Shown: positions 19,084 through 29,040, numbered from the stretch's first letter. The stretch is DNA of 64,000 nucleotides from Kribbella soli (GCF_004331345.1 NZ_SJJZ01000004.1:682001-746000), one strand, 5' to 3'. Notes: generated from the sequence alone by a model not told the origin. Program-made: numbers and translations.

Positions 19084-20196
19084 GTGTCCGTCAATCGCCT
19101 GTTCCGCGTCGGCTCCGTCGCCGTGGCCTCCCTCGGCGTCCTCGCCCTGAGTGCCTGTGGCAGTGACCCCGAGCCGGCCGGTTCGTCGAGCCCCGACTCC
19201 TCGACGTCGTCCGCCGGCGCCGAGTGCCCGAAGGGCACTCTGAACGCCGAAGGTTCCTCGGCGCAGAAGAACGCCATCGAGGAAGTCATCAGCAAGTACA
19301 ACGAGAAGTGCGCCGACGTCACGGTGAACTACAACCCGACCGGCTCCGGCGCGGGTATCAAGCAGTTCAACGCGAGCCAGGTCGACTTCGCCGGCTCCGA
19401 CTCGGCCCTGAAGCCGGACGAGATGACCGCCGCCACGAAGCGCTGCGCGGGTAACGCGGCCGTCGACCTGCCGATGGTCATCGGCCCGGTCGCGATCGCC
19501 TACAACGTCGACGGTGTGACCAAGCTGGTCCTCGACGGCCCGACCGCCGCGAAGATCTTCCAGGGCACGATCAAGACCTGGAACGACCCGGCGATCGCCA
19601 AGCTGAACGCGGGCGTCACGTTGCCGTCGGCACCGATCTCGGTGTTCTTCCGTTCCGACGAGTCCGGCACCACCGAGAACTTCACCAAGTACCTGAAGGC
19701 GGCCGGTGGCGGCGCCTGGACCGGTGAGCCGGCCAAGAAGTGGACCGGCACCGGCGCCGGCAAGGAGAAGTCGGCCGGTGTCGCCGAGGGCGTGAAGAGC
19801 AGCAAGAACTCGATCACGTACGTCGAGTGGTCGTACGCCGTCGACAACAAGCTCGGCGTCGCCCAGATCGAGACCGGTTCGGGCACCCCGATCGAGCTGT
19901 CCGCCGACTCCGCCGGCAAGGCGCTGGCCGCCGCGAAGCCGGCCGGCACCGGGTCCGACCTGGCCCTGAAGCTGGACTACGCGACCAAGGCCCCGGGTGC
20001 GTACCCGATCATCCTGGTCACCTACGAAATCGCCTGCACCAAGGGCCTTCCGGCCGAGAAGACCGCGCTGGTGAAGAGCTTCCTGAGCTACTTCGTCAGC
20101 AAGGACGGCCAGGCGTCGCTGACCGACCTGAACTACGCGCCGCTCCCGGCCGAGATCCAGACCAAGGTCGAGGCCGCCATCCAGGCGATCAGCTGA
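19084..20196 (+). CDS. pstS: Phosphate ABC transporter substrate-binding lipoprotein PstS
   Basis: The 370-residue product begins with a lipoprotein signal (VAVASLGVLALSAC, lipobox LSAC) and a Ser-rich linker, then the PstS fold: LNAEGSSAQKNAIEEVI, PTGSGAGIKQF, FAGSDSALKPDE, IAYNVDGV, IFQGTIKTWNDPAIAKLN and RSDESGTTENFTKYL, which includes the phosphate-contacting SDESGTT loop. The protein binds inorganic phosphate outside the membrane and hands it to PstCA. It is first in pstSCAB, after a PHO box; GTG 19084. A hairpin after the gene (20217-20257) may set the excess of binding protein over channel. Confidence 0.97.
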   Translation: MSVNRLFRVGSVAVASLGVLALSACGSDPEPAGSSSPDSSTSSAGAECPKGTLNAEGSSAQKNAIEEVISKYNEKCADVTVNYNPTGSGAGIKQFNASQVDFAGSDSALKPDEMTAATKRCAGNAAVDLPMVIGPVAIAYNVDGVTKLVLDGPTAAKIFQGTIKTWNDPAIAKLNAGVTLPSAPISVFFRSDESGTTENFTKYLKAAGGGAWTGEPAKKWTGTGAGKEKSAGVAEGVKSSKNSITYVEWSYAVDNKLGVAQIETGSGTPIELSADSAGKALAAAKPAGTGSDLALKLDYATKAPGAYPIILVTYEIACTKGLPAEKTALVKSFLSYFVSKDGQASLTDLNYAPLPAEIQTKVEAAIQAIS

Positions 20197-20216
20197 CCGA
20201 GACGCAGTACTGATGC

Positions 20217-20257
20217 GAGCCCCGGCCGACCCGAGTCATCGGAGGACGCCGGGGCTC
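20217..20257 (+). terminator. Attenuating hairpin between pstS and pstC
   Basis: GAGCCCCGGC (20217-20226) pairs with GCCGGGGCTC (20248-20257) over a 21-nt loop. Located after the pstS stop and 56 bp before pstC, it could act as a partial terminator or an mRNA-stabilising 3' end. Confidence 0.65.
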
Positions 20258-20312
20258 GCCTCGTCAGACCCAGACGTGACATCACGACTCAGGCGCTTGG
20301 AGCAGCATCGAA

Positions 20313-21530
20313 ATGAGTAGTCCAGACGGCACGGCACCGCCCGACCGGCCGGACGGCACAGCCGCCGAAGAACCGAAGATCGAGGATCTGGTCCACGAGG
20401 ACGCCGGCACGACCCCGCAGTTCGGCGGCCTGGCCTCCGAACACGCTGACCACGAGGCCGCGCAACCGGCCGCCGAGGTGATGACCGAGTCCGGCGTCGA
20501 GGCTGCGGGTACGACGGCCACGACCGAGACCGACGGCAAGCTCGACCTCGGCCCGGTCGGTCATCTCGGTGACCGGCTGTTCGGTGGGCTCGCCCGCGGG
20601 TCCGGCGGCCTGGTGGTCCTGATCGTCGCGTTCGTCGGCATCTTCCTGCTGGCGCTGGCGATTCCGGCGCTGGTCGATGACAAGAGCAACTTCTTGTTCT
20701 CCCGGATCTGGGAGCCGGGCGGCGACCAGCCGCGGTTCGGCATCGCGGCGCTCTTCTACACCACCGTGATCAGCTCGATCATCGCGATGCTCATCGCGGT
20801 CCCGATCGCGATCGGCGTCGCGCTGTTCGTCACGTACTACGCCCCGAAACGGCTGGCCGCACCGGTGGCGCACGCGGTCGACCTGCTGGCCGCCGTACCG
20901 TCGATCATCTACGGCCTGTGGGGCATCCTGTTCTTCGCCCCGATCCTGCGCCCCGTGATCAACGGCCTGTCCACGGCGCTCGGCTGGATCCCGCTGTTCG
21001 AGAAGCCGCCGGGCGACAACGTCGGCGTGGTCTTCACCGCGTCGGTGGTGCTGGCGATCATGATCCTTCCGGTGGTCACCGCGATCAGCCGGGAGATCTT
21101 CGCGCAGACGCCGACCACGCACCGCGAAGGCGCGCTGGCGCTCGGCGCGACCCGCTGGGAGATGATCCGGCTGTCGGTGCTGCCGTACGGGCGTTCCGGT
21201 GTGGTCAGCGCCTCGATGCTCGGTCTCGGCCGGGCGCTCGGTGAAACCGTCGCCGTACTGATCATCCTGTCGGTGCCGAACGGCAACGACCCGTGGAACT
21301 CGTCGATCTTCGCCGGTGGCGAGACGTTCGCGTCGAAGATCGCCAACAACGCCGCCGAGTTCGACTCGCCGGAGAAGACCGGCGCGTACATCGCGGCCGG
21401 CCTGGTGCTGTTCGTCGTCACCTTCCTGGTCAACTCTGCGGCCCGGATCATCGTCGACCGCAGCACGCCCGGTACCAAGCGCCCCCGCCGCAACCGCCGC
21501 ACGAGAGCAGCGGAAGGAGCCTCCGCATGA
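20313..21530 (+). CDS. pstC: Phosphate ABC transporter permease PstC with acidic N-terminal extension
   Basis: The 405-residue product has six membrane helices from about residue 100 and the ABC-permease EAA loop (REGALALGATRWEMIRLSVLP). Typical PstC features are present: AAVPSIIYGLWG and GLGRALGETVAVLI. The first 90 or so residues are hydrophilic, rich in Asp/Glu/Ala/Thr, and make the protein longer than most PstC homologues (roughly 300-340); the segment looks disordered. ATG 20313 lacks an obvious strong ribosome site nearby, and internal starts around residue 75 are conceivable. The stop overlaps pstA by ATGA. Confidence 0.95.
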   Translation: MSSPDGTAPPDRPDGTAAEEPKIEDLVHEDAGTTPQFGGLASEHADHEAAQPAAEVMTESGVEAAGTTATTETDGKLDLGPVGHLGDRLFGGLARGSGGLVVLIVAFVGIFLLALAIPALVDDKSNFLFSRIWEPGGDQPRFGIAALFYTTVISSIIAMLIAVPIAIGVALFVTYYAPKRLAAPVAHAVDLLAAVPSIIYGLWGILFFAPILRPVINGLSTALGWIPLFEKPPGDNVGVVFTASVVLAIMILPVVTAISREIFAQTPTTHREGALALGATRWEMIRLSVLPYGRSGVVSASMLGLGRALGETVAVLIILSVPNGNDPWNSSIFAGGETFASKIANNAAEFDSPEKTGAYIAAGLVLFVVTFLVNSAARIIVDRSTPGTKRPRRNRRTRAAEGASA

Positions 21531-22447
21531 CCGCGATCGCAGAGAACACGCCGGCGTACGACGGGAAGGTCCTGGACCTGACCGGGAAGTCCGGCGCCCG
21601 GGCCTTCAAGAACACGCTGGCCACCGTGCTGATCGTGCTGGCCTTCGCGGTCGCGATGATCCCGCTGCTGTGGATCCTGTGGACCGTGGTCAGCAAGGGT
21701 TATCACCTGCTGCTGAGCGCGGACTGGTGGAGCCAGTCGCAGCGTGGCATCACGGTCCGGCGGGCCGGCGGCGGCGCGTACCACGCGATCATGGGCACGC
21801 TGATCATGGCGTTGATCACCGCGCTGGTCGCGGTCCCGATCGCGATCCTCGGCGCGGTCTACCTGGTCGAGTACGGCAAGGGCACCCGGGCCGCCAAGGT
21901 CGTCAGCTTCATGATCGACATCCTCACCGGTGTGCCGTCGATCGTCGCCGCGCTGTTCGTCTACGCGGTCTGGATCACGGTGTTCGGCTTCAACCGGGTC
22001 GGGTTCGCGGTGTCGCTGTCGCTGGTGCTGCTGATGCTTCCCGTCGTACTGCGGTCCACCGAGGAGATGCTGAAACTCGTGCCGGACGAGTTACGTGAGG
22101 CGTCGTACGCGCTCGGCGTACCGAAGTGGAAGACGATCCTGAAGGTCGTCGTACCGACGGCGTTCGGCGGCATCATCACCGGCGTGATGCTCGGTCTGGC
22201 CCGGGTGATGGGTGAGACCGCGCCGCTGCTGATCCTGGTCGGCTACTCCAAGAACATCAACCTGAACCCGTTCAACGGCTTCATGGGTGCGCTGCCGACG
22301 ATGATCAACCAGGACCGTACCGAGCTGGCGCTGCCGAATGCCGCGGACCGGGTCTGGGCGGCGGCGCTCACCCTGATCCTGCTGGTTCTTGCCCTCAACC
22401 TGCTGGCCCGGCTGATCGCCCGGTTCAGCACCATCAAGTCGAAATAG
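21527..22447 (+). CDS. pstA: Phosphate ABC transporter permease PstA
   Basis: The 306-residue product has about six membrane helices, the EAA loop (REASYALGVPKWKTILKVVVP), LTGVPSIVAALFVYAVW and GLARVMGETAPLLIL, all characteristic of PstA. It pairs with PstC to form the phosphate channel. ATG 21527 overlaps the pstC stop and is preceded by GGAAGGAGCC, so translation is coupled. pstB starts 20 bp downstream. Confidence 0.96.
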   Translation: MTAIAENTPAYDGKVLDLTGKSGARAFKNTLATVLIVLAFAVAMIPLLWILWTVVSKGYHLLLSADWWSQSQRGITVRRAGGGAYHAIMGTLIMALITALVAVPIAILGAVYLVEYGKGTRAAKVVSFMIDILTGVPSIVAALFVYAVWITVFGFNRVGFAVSLSLVLLMLPVVLRSTEEMLKLVPDELREASYALGVPKWKTILKVVVPTAFGGIITGVMLGLARVMGETAPLLILVGYSKNINLNPFNGFMGALPTMINQDRTELALPNAADRVWAAALTLILLVLALNLLARLIARFSTIKSK

Positions 22448-22467
22448 TCGAGAGGTTCTGAGTCGAT

Positions 22468-23244
22468 ATGGCGAAGCGCATCGAGGTCAGCGGCCTCAAC
22501 GTCTACTACGGCGACTTCAAGGCCGTCGAGGACGTGTCGATGACAGTCGAGCCCCGCTCGGTCACCGCGTTCATCGGCCCGTCCGGCTGCGGCAAGTCCA
22601 CGTTCCTGCGCACCTTGAACCGGATGCACGAGGTGATCCCCGGCGCCCGCGTCGAGGGCAAGGTGATGCTGGACCAGCAGGATCTGTATGCCTCCGGCAT
22701 CGATCCGGTGGCGGTCCGGCGGGTTGTCGGCATGGTGTTCCAGCGGCCGAACCCGTTCCCGACGATGTCGATCTTCGACAACGTCGCGTCCGGCCTGAAG
22801 CTGAACGGCGTCAAGGACAAGAAGAAGCTCACCGAGGTGGTCGAGAAGTCCTTGCACGGCGCCAACCTGTGGAACGAGGTCAAGGACCGCCTGGACAAGC
22901 CGGGCGCGGGCCTTTCCGGCGGTCAGCAGCAGCGGCTGTGCATCGCCCGGGCGATCGCGGTCGAGCCCGAGGTGATCCTGATGGACGAACCCTGCTCGGC
23001 CCTGGACCCGATCTCCACGCTGGCGATCGAGGACCTGATCGAGAAGCTCAAGGACCGTTTCACTGTCGTCATCGTCACGCACAACATGCAGCAGGCGGCA
23101 CGGGTTTCGGACCAGACGGCCTTCTTCAACCTGGCCGCGACCGGCAAGCCCGGCCGGCTGATCGAGATGGCCCCGACCAAGCAGATCTTCTCCAATCCGG
23201 CCGAGAAGGCCACCGAGGACTACATCACCGGCCGCTTCGGCTAG
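22468..23244 (+). CDS. pstB: Phosphate ABC transporter ATPase PstB
   Basis: The 258-residue product has Walker A GPSGCGKST (near residues 37-45), the signature LSGGQQQRLCIARAIA, Walker B VILMDEPCSALDP and the switch His in VIVTHNM. It begins IEVSGLNVYYGDFKAVEDVS and ends TEDYITGRFG, both hallmarks of PstB. It powers phosphate uptake through PstCA at the inner face of the membrane. No phoU gene follows; a strong terminator at 23264-23300 closes the operon. Confidence 0.97.
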   Translation: MAKRIEVSGLNVYYGDFKAVEDVSMTVEPRSVTAFIGPSGCGKSTFLRTLNRMHEVIPGARVEGKVMLDQQDLYASGIDPVAVRRVVGMVFQRPNPFPTMSIFDNVASGLKLNGVKDKKKLTEVVEKSLHGANLWNEVKDRLDKPGAGLSGGQQQRLCIARAIAVEPEVILMDEPCSALDPISTLAIEDLIEKLKDRFTVVIVTHNMQQAARVSDQTAFFNLAATGKPGRLIEMAPTKQIFSNPAEKATEDYITGRFG

Positions 23245-23263
23245 TCCGTCGTACGAGTTATCC

Positions 23264-23300
23264 ACAGCTGCGGGCCGGCGATTCGCCGGTCCGCAGCTGT
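23264..23300 (+). terminator. Terminator of the pstSCAB operon
   Basis: ACAGCTGCGG-CCGGCGA pairs with TCGCCGG-CCGCAGCTGT with a tiny loop and one internal G-T mismatch; ATTTGGTGT follows. The left arm overlaps a DnaA-box-like TTATCCACA (23258-23266); CTGTCCACA occurs again at 23322-23330. Confidence 0.85.
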
Positions 23301-23426
23301 ATTTGGTGTCAATTGGTGCAACTGTCCACAGATCGGCGTTTCGCGTCTGCCGTGCCCACCCGAGTGGCCCTCCGACCGCTAGCCTTTGCCCAGTAAACGC
23401 GGGTGAACTGTGACGAAAGGACCATC

Positions 23427-24329
23427 GTGAGCGACCAGAACCTCCCCCCGGGCACCGGACCGGAGGACGGCCGGAACCAGGGACCGGGCGCGCCGGGTGG
23501 GCAGCCGTCCTATGGACAGGGCGCCCAAGGCCCCGGACAGAACCCGTACGGCAACCCCGGTGCGACACCGCCCGGTCAGCCGGGGCAGCCTGGTTACGGC
23601 GCTCCGGGTCAGTACGGCCAGCAGCCGGGCCAGCCGGGCGGACAGCCTGGTCAGCCGGGTTACGGCCAGCAGCCCGGTCAGGGTGGCCAGCCTGGCTACG
23701 GCCAGCCGCAGTACGCCCAGCAGCCGGGTTACGGCCAGCCCCAGTACGGCCAGCAGCCGGCTCAGGCCGGCTACGGTCAGCCCGGCGGCTACCCGCAGGG
23801 TCCTGACTACGGCCAGGTGGCGCAGGCCCAGAGCGGCCTCGTGCAGATCCCGGGCATGGGCACCGTGAAGGTGGCGACGATCGGATCGCGTGCGCTCGCG
23901 CGCATCATCGACAGTGTCATCCTGTACGCGATCGTCGGCATCCTGTACTTCGTCTTCATCGGCGGTACCGCTGCGGCGACGAACGACGGCACCGTCTCCG
24001 ACGGCGAGACCGCCGGCATTCTGGGCGGGTTCTTCGCCTTCCTCGGCATCTCGGTACTGATCACGGTGCTGTACGAGTTGCTGCTGACGGCGTTCAAGGG
24101 CCAGACGGTCGGCAAGATGGTCATGGGCATCAAGGTCGTTCGCTCCGCGGACGGTCAGGTCCCCGGCTTCGGTCCGGCCTTCATGCGCTGGCTGCTGCCG
24201 ATGATCGGCTCGTTCCTCTGCTACGTCGGTGCGCTGCTCGTCTACCTGTCGCCGCTGTTCGACAGCTCCGGCCGGGTGCAGGGCTGGCACGACAAGGCCG
24301 CCAACACGCTGGTGATCGGGCTTCGGTAG
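23427..24329 (+). CDS. RDD family protein with long Gly/Pro/Gln/Tyr-rich N-terminus
   Basis: Residues 1-140 are a low-complexity cytoplasmic tail of repeated GYGQPQYGQQPGQ-type units. An RDD domain follows from about residue 150 (RALARIIDSVILYAIVG) with three to four helices, the segment GQTVGKMVMGIKVVRSADG and the ending QGWHDKAANTLVIGLR. Such prion-like Q/G/Y tails are frequent in actinobacterial RDD proteins, but their role is unknown. GTG 23427 follows GAAAGGA. A related RDD protein with a similar tail is at 25331. Function is not established. Confidence 0.9.
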   Translation: MSDQNLPPGTGPEDGRNQGPGAPGGQPSYGQGAQGPGQNPYGNPGATPPGQPGQPGYGAPGQYGQQPGQPGGQPGQPGYGQQPGQGGQPGYGQPQYAQQPGYGQPQYGQQPAQAGYGQPGGYPQGPDYGQVAQAQSGLVQIPGMGTVKVATIGSRALARIIDSVILYAIVGILYFVFIGGTAAATNDGTVSDGETAGILGGFFAFLGISVLITVLYELLLTAFKGQTVGKMVMGIKVVRSADGQVPGFGPAFMRWLLPMIGSFLCYVGALLVYLSPLFDSSGRVQGWHDKAANTLVIGLR

Positions 24330-24353
24330 TCAGCTGAGGATTGGGGAGGGGCT

Positions 24354-24842
24354 GTGCTGAATCCGTTTGAGCAGGACTGGTGGGATGCGTGGAATCTGTG
24401 GAGCGCATTGGGCCAGGGTGTTCAGCTGCAGCCTCTCCCGCCGCCCGTACCGCTGGAACCCGGCGAGGCCGCCCACGCGGTCGAACCTTGCGAGGTGCAA
24501 CGGTTCGACGGCGTCCGGCTCGCCTTCGGGAACTCCGACGGCTACGCGGCGGCCGCGCAGTGGCGCACCATCGACAACGGTACGGCGGTCCTGACGCGGC
24601 ACCGGGTGGTGCTGCTCAACCGCTACGGCCAGCAGGATTTCGGCCTGGCTGCCGTGACCCGCATGTGGACCGAGCATGACGGGACCGTCCTCGCCTACGG
24701 GGACACTCAGTACAAGCTGCGGGTGCCGCGGCCGGTCTGGTTCGACGTCATGTTGAACCACGTCGCCTTCGGCCGGCGGATCGATCTCGTCGTCCCGCCC
24801 TTCGTGCAGGCCGCGTGGCAGCGCGCCGGCCTGATCAGGTAG
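24354..24842 (+). CDS. Hypothetical protein downstream of RDD gene
   Basis: The 162-residue soluble product begins with a Trp-rich segment (LNPFEQDWWDAWNLWSAL) and contains a beta-rich core with DGVRLAFGNSDGYAAAAQWRTIDNGTAVLTRHRVVLL. The strand pattern 'GTAVLTRHRVVL...' is reminiscent of short bacterial PH-like domains, but I do not claim the family. GTG 24354 lies 24 bp after the RDD stop and follows GGGGAGGGG, so it is probably in the same operon. It ends 7 bp before the convergent DUF2752 stop. Confidence 0.65.
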   Translation: MLNPFEQDWWDAWNLWSALGQGVQLQPLPPPVPLEPGEAAHAVEPCEVQRFDGVRLAFGNSDGYAAAAQWRTIDNGTAVLTRHRVVLLNRYGQQDFGLAAVTRMWTEHDGTVLAYGDTQYKLRVPRPVWFDVMLNHVAFGRRIDLVVPPFVQAAWQRAGLIR

Positions 24843-24849
24843 CCGGCGT

Positions 24850-25260
24850 TCAGAAGTTCCGTAGTACGCCGAAGATCAGCAAGGCGCCCAGAGCAACCTT
24901 CGTGAGGATTGCGACCGCCCGTGGGCTGAGGCGCGGCCGTGGCAGGCTGAGCCAGCCGGCACGGGACAGCGACCAGGCGACAACCTCGTAGCCGATGGCA
25001 ACACCAATGAGTGGGCCGAGGATCAGGATCGCGGCGTTGAAGTGCCAAGCGGCGTTCAGATCGCCGTCAAGGAGTGCCGCGGCCATTCTGGTCGCGCCGC
25101 AGAACGGGCAGTCGAGACCCGTGAGCGTGTGCAGCGGGCACGGGATGCCGAGGCCGGACAGCCGGTAGATCCCGGCCAGCGCGAAGCCACCGATCCCCAC
25201 TCCGGCGAGGCCCCAGACGCGGCGATCGACAGGCTTCACCGGTCCTTGTGGACGGGACAT
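24850..25260 (-). CDS. DUF2752 membrane protein
   Basis: The 136-residue product has the DUF2752 signature: CPLHTLTGLDCPFCGATRM, with three conserved cysteines, then an amphipathic segment LLDGDLNAAWHFNAAI and two or three membrane helices. The family is of unknown function; the Cys-rich motif suggests metal or heme handling, but this is not shown. ATG 25260 is chosen; a GTG at 25275 adds five residues. The gene is convergent with the preceding hypothetical gene and divergent from the following RDD gene. Confidence 0.85.
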   Translation of the reverse strand: MSRPQGPVKPVDRRVWGLAGVGIGGFALAGIYRLSGLGIPCPLHTLTGLDCPFCGATRMAAALLDGDLNAAWHFNAAILILGPLIGVAIGYEVVAWSLSRAGWLSLPRPRLSPRAVAILTKVALGALLIFGVLRNF

Positions 25261-25330
25261 CACCGCGAAGGTCACGGAGCAACGGTAACCCCGATACTGA
25301 TTGCATCGATCGACTGGGAGACTGATTCCG

Positions 25331-25999
25331 ATGAGCACGCCGACGCCGCCCGACGACAACCGGCCACAGGACCGGCCGTACGGAGACGCGCAACCGGGGT
25401 ACGGATACGGTCAGCAGCCGGGGTACGGGTACGGTCAGCAGCCACAGCACCCGCAGCAGCATCCTCAGCAGGCGCCGTACGGGCCGGGCTACGGGCAGCC
25501 TTACGGCTCGGGATACGGCCAGCAGCCCTACGGCTACGGCTACGGCGCTCCGATGCCTCCCCTGGCCGACTGGGGCCCTCGGGTCGCTGCGTCGCTTATC
25601 GACAGCCTGATCGTGCTGGGGCCGCTCCTGATCGGGTACGGCGCTCTGATCGCGAACGTCGTCGCGCGCCGCGACAACCCTTACCCGTACGACAATCCGC
25701 AGTGGTGGGCGATCATCCTCTTCCTAGTGTGCCTCGTCGCCACCATCGCGCTCAGCCTGTGGAACCGGGTCTTCCGGCAGGGACGCACCGGCCGGAGCGT
25801 GGGCAAGAGCGCGCTGCACATCAAGCTGGTCGACGCCGTGACCGGAGAGCCGATCGGCGCCGGCCGGTCCTTCCTCCGCGACTTCCTCAGCGGCATCTTC
25901 AACAACGCCTGCTTCCTGAACGTCCTGTGGCCCCTGTGGGACGACCAGAAGCAGACGTGGCACGACAAGGTCATGAACACCTACGTGGTGCGCACCTGA
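25331..25999 (+). CDS. RDD family protein with Gly/Tyr/Gln-rich tail
   Basis: The 222-residue product has a GYGYGQQP-rich tail of about 75 residues and an RDD domain (WGPRVAASLIDSLIVLGPLL, TGRSVGKSALHIKLVDAVTG, WPLWDDQKQTWHDKVMNTYVV). It resembles the proteins at 246 and 23427; the ending is nearly the same as that of the 246 gene. ATG 25331 is chosen over an earlier in-frame ATG at 25301, since the normal family start is MSTPTPP. No operon partner is evident. Confidence 0.88.
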   Translation: MSTPTPPDDNRPQDRPYGDAQPGYGYGQQPGYGYGQQPQHPQQHPQQAPYGPGYGQPYGSGYGQQPYGYGYGAPMPPLADWGPRVAASLIDSLIVLGPLLIGYGALIANVVARRDNPYPYDNPQWWAIILFLVCLVATIALSLWNRVFRQGRTGRSVGKSALHIKLVDAVTGEPIGAGRSFLRDFLSGIFNNACFLNVLWPLWDDQKQTWHDKVMNTYVVRT

Positions 26000-26001
26000 C
26001 G

Positions 26002-26559
26002 TCAGTGCGAACGTAGAAGACCGGCGCAGGCCACTGCCCACAGCACGCTGCTGAAGGTGCCGATGATGAAGCGTTCGGCAACGGCTTGTGGCGTGACCGA
26101 GGCAGGCTGGTCCGGGCTCCGAAGCTCCGGGTACCTGGCCAGTCCCTTGATCGCCAGCACCACAGCGATGCCTTCCGGCCAGCCGGCGACCAGCGAAGCG
26201 TAGATGGCCATTCGCTCGAGGGCACCGATCAGAGCGCCGCCACGCAGTACCTCACCGGCCTTCTGCGTCGACTGGGCGCGTGTGCTCCTCCGGTCGGCCA
26301 GAGCCATCACTGAGGTCGTCAACGGCCCGCCACCGGTGACTGCCAACGCTCCAGCCAGTAGGAGCAGCACGTTCCACCAGCGCTCGGCCCAGCCGGACAC
26401 CCCGTGCCCGGCGAGCAGCAGCACGCCGACTGCGGTCAGACAAGCCAGCATGACTGCACTGATGACGATCTCGAGGTTGGAGCCCGACGACCTGGGCACC
26501 CACGCGAGTACGGCGAGGACCAGTGCGGCACCGGTCAGCGACAGGACCAGCGCCGTCAC
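26002..26559 (-). CDS. Membrane protein paired with SatD-like regulator
   Basis: The 185-residue product has four or five helices (VLSLTGAALVLAVLAWV, VISAVMLACLTAVGVLLL, WWNVLLLLAGALAVTG and a C-terminal helix) and a cytoplasmic loop with RRSTRAQSTQKAGEVLRGGALIGALERMAIY. The last motif (GALER followed by a membrane helix) is typical of membrane proteins that accompany SatD-like genes in actinobacteria. GTG 26559 overlaps the upstream stop by 4 bp, so it is coupled to the regulator gene. Function unknown. Confidence 0.75.
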   Translation of the reverse strand: MTALVLSLTGAALVLAVLAWVPRSSGSNLEIVISAVMLACLTAVGVLLLAGHGVSGWAERWWNVLLLLAGALAVTGGGPLTTSVMALADRRSTRAQSTQKAGEVLRGGALIGALERMAIYASLVAGWPEGIAVVLAIKGLARYPELRSPDQPASVTPQAVAERFIIGTFSSVLWAVACAGLLRSH

Positions 26560-27155
26560 GCAGCAGCCCCGGCGCCGAGGAGGTCCGCGGCCAGCACCCG
26601 TCCGCGCTGTTCCTCGGCGAAGCCCGCGGCCTGGGCCCGTTGCGTCACCGCCGACTGGCTGATGCCGAGCTTCACGCCGATCTCCCGCCTTGTGAGTCCT
26701 TCGCCCAACAGGTCCGCCACTGCCCAGCCACGGTCACTGCGGCGCCGCAGCACGGACGCCATCAGCCACAGCACCGTCTCCACCTGCTCTGCTCGCCGCG
26801 GGTCGGCTCCGACCACGTTCACGTGGTGCGGGCTGGACTTCGCCCGCGTGACCGCCTCCCGCGCGAACACGTACGCGTCGCCGCTTCCGGCCCGGGTGCT
26901 GCGTGGCAGCGGCTCGGTGACCTCACCGACGCCGAGTCCGACGTACCAATTGTCCGACCGGAGCAGCTCGACGATCACGTCGACGGTCGGCCGGGCCTCG
27001 GACAGCACGCCCTGCACCTCGTCGCCGGCGGTCCGCTCGAACTTCCGCAGCAGTCCGGCCCGCCGCGGCCGGCGGTTCAGGGAGTTGAGTAGCTCAGGTA
27101 CGAGATCGCTCGTGCTTCGGCTGCCGCGCTGATCTACCGTGAGAACGAAGACCAT
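26556..27155 (-). CDS. SatD-like protein with helix-turn-helix
   Basis: The 199-residue product starts FVLTVDQRGSRSTSDLVPELL, a SatD-like N-terminus, and includes DEVQGVLSEARPTVDVIVELLR and a C-terminal helix-turn-helix (GLTRREIGVKLGISQSAVTQRAQAA) suited to DNA binding. ATG 27155 is preceded by the near-perfect ribosome site AAGGAGGTG. The HTH and the short palindromes just upstream (27199-27236) suggest autoregulation. The membrane gene follows with a 4-bp overlap. SatD-type function is poorly known, so the biological role is open. Confidence 0.72.
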   Translation of the reverse strand: MVFVLTVDQRGSRSTSDLVPELLNSLNRRPRRAGLLRKFERTAGDEVQGVLSEARPTVDVIVELLRSDNWYVGLGVGEVTEPLPRSTRAGSGDAYVFAREAVTRAKSSPHHVNVVGADPRRAEQVETVLWLMASVLRRRSDRGWAVADLLGEGLTRREIGVKLGISQSAVTQRAQAAGFAEEQRGRVLAADLLGAGAAA

Positions 27156-27198
27156 TGCCCTGCACCTCCTTCCGAACGGGATTAAGGCTACAGTCTTA

Positions 27199-27236
27199 TT
27201 CACGTAGAGTGAAGGCCAAAACCTGAATCGGTTCAG
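27199..27236 (-). promoter_or_regulatory. Two short palindromes upstream of the SatD-like gene
   Basis: TTCAC-N5-GTGAA lies at 27199-27213 and CTGAATCGGTTCAG at 27223-27236. Both are in the AT-richer promoter region before the strong ribosome site at 27160-27170. They are candidate operators, possibly for the gene's own HTH protein. Confidence 0.4.
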
Positions 27237-27252
27237 CCAGTTACTCCCCGTA

Positions 27253-27285
27253 TCCGGCCCGGAGTGCGGCGCACGCCGGGCCGGA
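27253..27285 (-). terminator. Terminator after thiC
   Basis: TCCGGCCCGG (27253-27262) pairs perfectly with CCGGGCCGGA (27276-27285) over a 13-nt loop, 12 bp beyond the thiC stop on the minus strand. GC-rich hairpin, no T-run. Confidence 0.7.
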
Positions 27286-27296
27286 CGGGCACCGAC

Positions 27297-28919
<1,623 letters not shown>

Positions 28920-28923
28920 GCTG

Positions 28924-29040
28924 CTGCTCCCTACGCCGGAATTACCCGGACAGGTTCGGCGGTCGGCGGCGCCGGGTTCCCAGTGTTTGATTCACTGGCC
29001 CAGCCGCCCTCTCAGCCCACTACGGTGCGAGCTCCCGCGA
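28924..29040 (-). promoter_or_regulatory. TPP riboswitch (THI element) controlling thiC
   Basis: Reading the minus strand, GGGCTGAGAGGG is followed by an optional P3a-type stem (CCAGTGAATCAAACACTGG), then CCGAACCTGTCCGGGTAATT and CCGGCGTAGGGAG. CTGAGA, ACCTG..GGTAAT and CGTAGGGA are the conserved cores that bind the pyrimidine and pyrophosphate of TPP. The element ends just before the thiC start, consistent with control of translation initiation. Confidence 0.95.

Noticed and set aside
23245..23426. Replication origin suggested by two DnaA-box-like words near the pst terminator
   Set aside because: Only two words, no AT-rich unwinding region, and no dnaA, dnaN or parAB genes in the window.
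23500..23850. Tandem DNA repeat rich in CAGCCGGG
   Set aside because: It encodes the Gly/Pro/Gln/Tyr tail of an RDD protein, so it is explained by coding low complexity.
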